A stretch of 64,000 bases of DNA from Providencia rettgeri (lineage in GTDB: Bacteria; Pseudomonadota; Gammaproteobacteria; Enterobacterales; Enterobacteriaceae), in assembly GCF_023205015.1 (NCBI RefSeq), contig NZ_CP096258.1, forward strand, positions 496,001 through 560,000, read 5' to 3'. The position numbers and the translations under genes are program-made. Under the pieces are notes generated by a model that made no database searches, was not told the origin of the DNA, and worked only from the letters and a program-made list of their open reading frames with translations. Below, piece by piece: positions 63,396 through 64,000 of the stretch. How positions within the stretch are numbered: the first letter of the stretch is position 1; each line of letters starts with the position of its first letter.

Positions 63396-63974
63396 GTGGT
63401 CAGTTATCAAAGGGCTATGGATATAACAGTACTGTTGGCCATGCTTATTTTTAGTATTCATTCATATGCAGACAGCAAAAGTATTAAATCCTACAACGTC
63501 AGTGCAATAACGTTACTTAAAGGTAGCGTCATTGATGCGCCGTGTTCAATATCATTGCAAAACCGCTATCAAACTATTGATTTTTCTTCTTTGGCTCTCG
63601 CTTCTGTGTCGAATAACGTGCAACGAGAAATGCATGATCAACCTTTTATTATTGAGCTACAAGACTGTGGTAGTGTTTATTCAACCATTGATCTAAAAAC
63701 ATGGAAGATACGCTTTGTTGGCCAAAGTGCGCAATACATTGATGCTTTTATATTGCAAGGTGCTTCTGAAGGGGTGGGTATTTCGGTATTAGATAATTCA
63801 AAAAGACGATTACAGCCTAATAAGGATTATTTATTATCTGACAATGTATTGCATCAAGATAAATCTGGCTACAGCCTTTTCCTTCGTTATTTCCTACGTC
63901 TGGAATTAACTGGACAACCTATCCAAGCAGGTCGTTATTACGGACTGATCCGCTTTTTCATCGATTACCAATAA
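63396..63974 (+). CDS. Minor fimbrial subunit
   Basis: About 192 residues from the GTG at 63396, preferred because AGAGGGGG lies just upstream; an ATG at 63372 is in frame. Signal segment 'MDITVLLAMLIFSIHSYADS', then the pilin-like 'LKGSVIDAPCSISLQNRYQTIDF' with Cys and 'IIELQDCGSVYS' with the second Cys, ending 'RFFIDYQ'. Second pilin of the right-hand locus, 60 bp after the first; chaperone and usher genes are expected beyond the window. Confidence 0.8.
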   Translation: MVSYQRAMDITVLLAMLIFSIHSYADSKSIKSYNVSAITLLKGSVIDAPCSISLQNRYQTIDFSSLALASVSNNVQREMHDQPFIIELQDCGSVYSTIDLKTWKIRFVGQSAQYIDAFILQGASEGVGISVLDNSKRRLQPNKDYLLSDNVLHQDKSGYSLFLRYFLRLELTGQPIQAGRYYGLIRFFIDYQ

Positions 63975-64000
63975 CACGCACGAAGAATACGTTTTTATGC

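Noticed and set aside
1..64000. CRISPR arrays, tRNA or rRNA genes, insertion sequences, prophage
   Set aside because: No regularly spaced short repeats, tRNA-like T-loop context, transposase or phage structural genes recognised.

Overview
The window looks like chromosomal DNA of a Providencia-type enterobacterium (Morganellaceae). Supporting signs are the AT-rich composition, a patA-patB-ape1 peptidoglycan O-acetylation operon, a stand-alone PhoP-type arnT, ERIC-like repeats, several chaperone-usher fimbrial loci and a short MrpJ-like regulator. No rRNA, tRNA, insertion sequence, prophage or CRISPR array was recognised. The species call is inference.

Layout. Positions 103-8496 hold a 2500-residue Ig-repeat protein with three near-identical 846-bp internal blocks and a convergent AraC-type regulator. 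Positions 8994-12766 (minus) hold patA-patB-ape1. Positions 13108-18120 (minus) hold a Bax-like glucosaminidase, a three-gene outer-membrane operon joined by TAATG overlaps, and a 60-residue protein. Positions 18374-27398 (plus) hold a DUF4026/DUF2314-like protein, tandem ERIC-like repeats, recX, dcuC, an sdaC-like transporter, metY and arnT behind a consensus PhoP box. Positions 27465-32900 hold a mexGHI-like efflux operon (minus) divergent from soxR, with a SoxR box in a 19-bp promoter spacer.

The most interesting content is two same-direction catabolic operons separated by a fimbrial operon. Operon A (33133-39131) encodes an SDR, a StyA/IifC-type indole/styrene monooxygenase, its flavin reductase, a cyclase-family hydrolase of isatin-hydrolase type, a CrtI-like FAD oxidoreductase and an outer-membrane SphA-like channel. 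Operon B (47204-58277, with a divergent AraC regulator and a terminal MarR) encodes an IorA/IorB-type 2-oxoacid:ferredoxin oxidoreductase, a hot-dog thioesterase, a two-domain anthraniloyl-CoA/salicylyl-CoA 5-hydroxylase-reductase, a gentisate-type dioxygenase, an FAH-family hydrolase, a nitrilase-family amidase and maleate isomerase. Together they can be read as one complete aerobic route: indole -> dioxindole -> isatin -> isatinate -> anthraniloyl-CoA -> 5-hydroxyanthraniloyl-CoA -> 5-hydroxyanthranilate -> a maleamoyl-pyruvate -> maleamate + pyruvate -> maleate + ammonia -> fumarate. The enzyme families are read from the sequence; their assembly into this pathway is inference.

The right end (58533-64000) has a CPA1 Na+/H+ antiporter, a small P-loop kinase-like gene preceded by an Ile/Thr-rich leader peptide and a terminator with a competing hairpin, a flavin-reductase-family protein, and the start of a second fimbrial locus (MrpJ-like regulator and two pilin subunits) that runs off the window.
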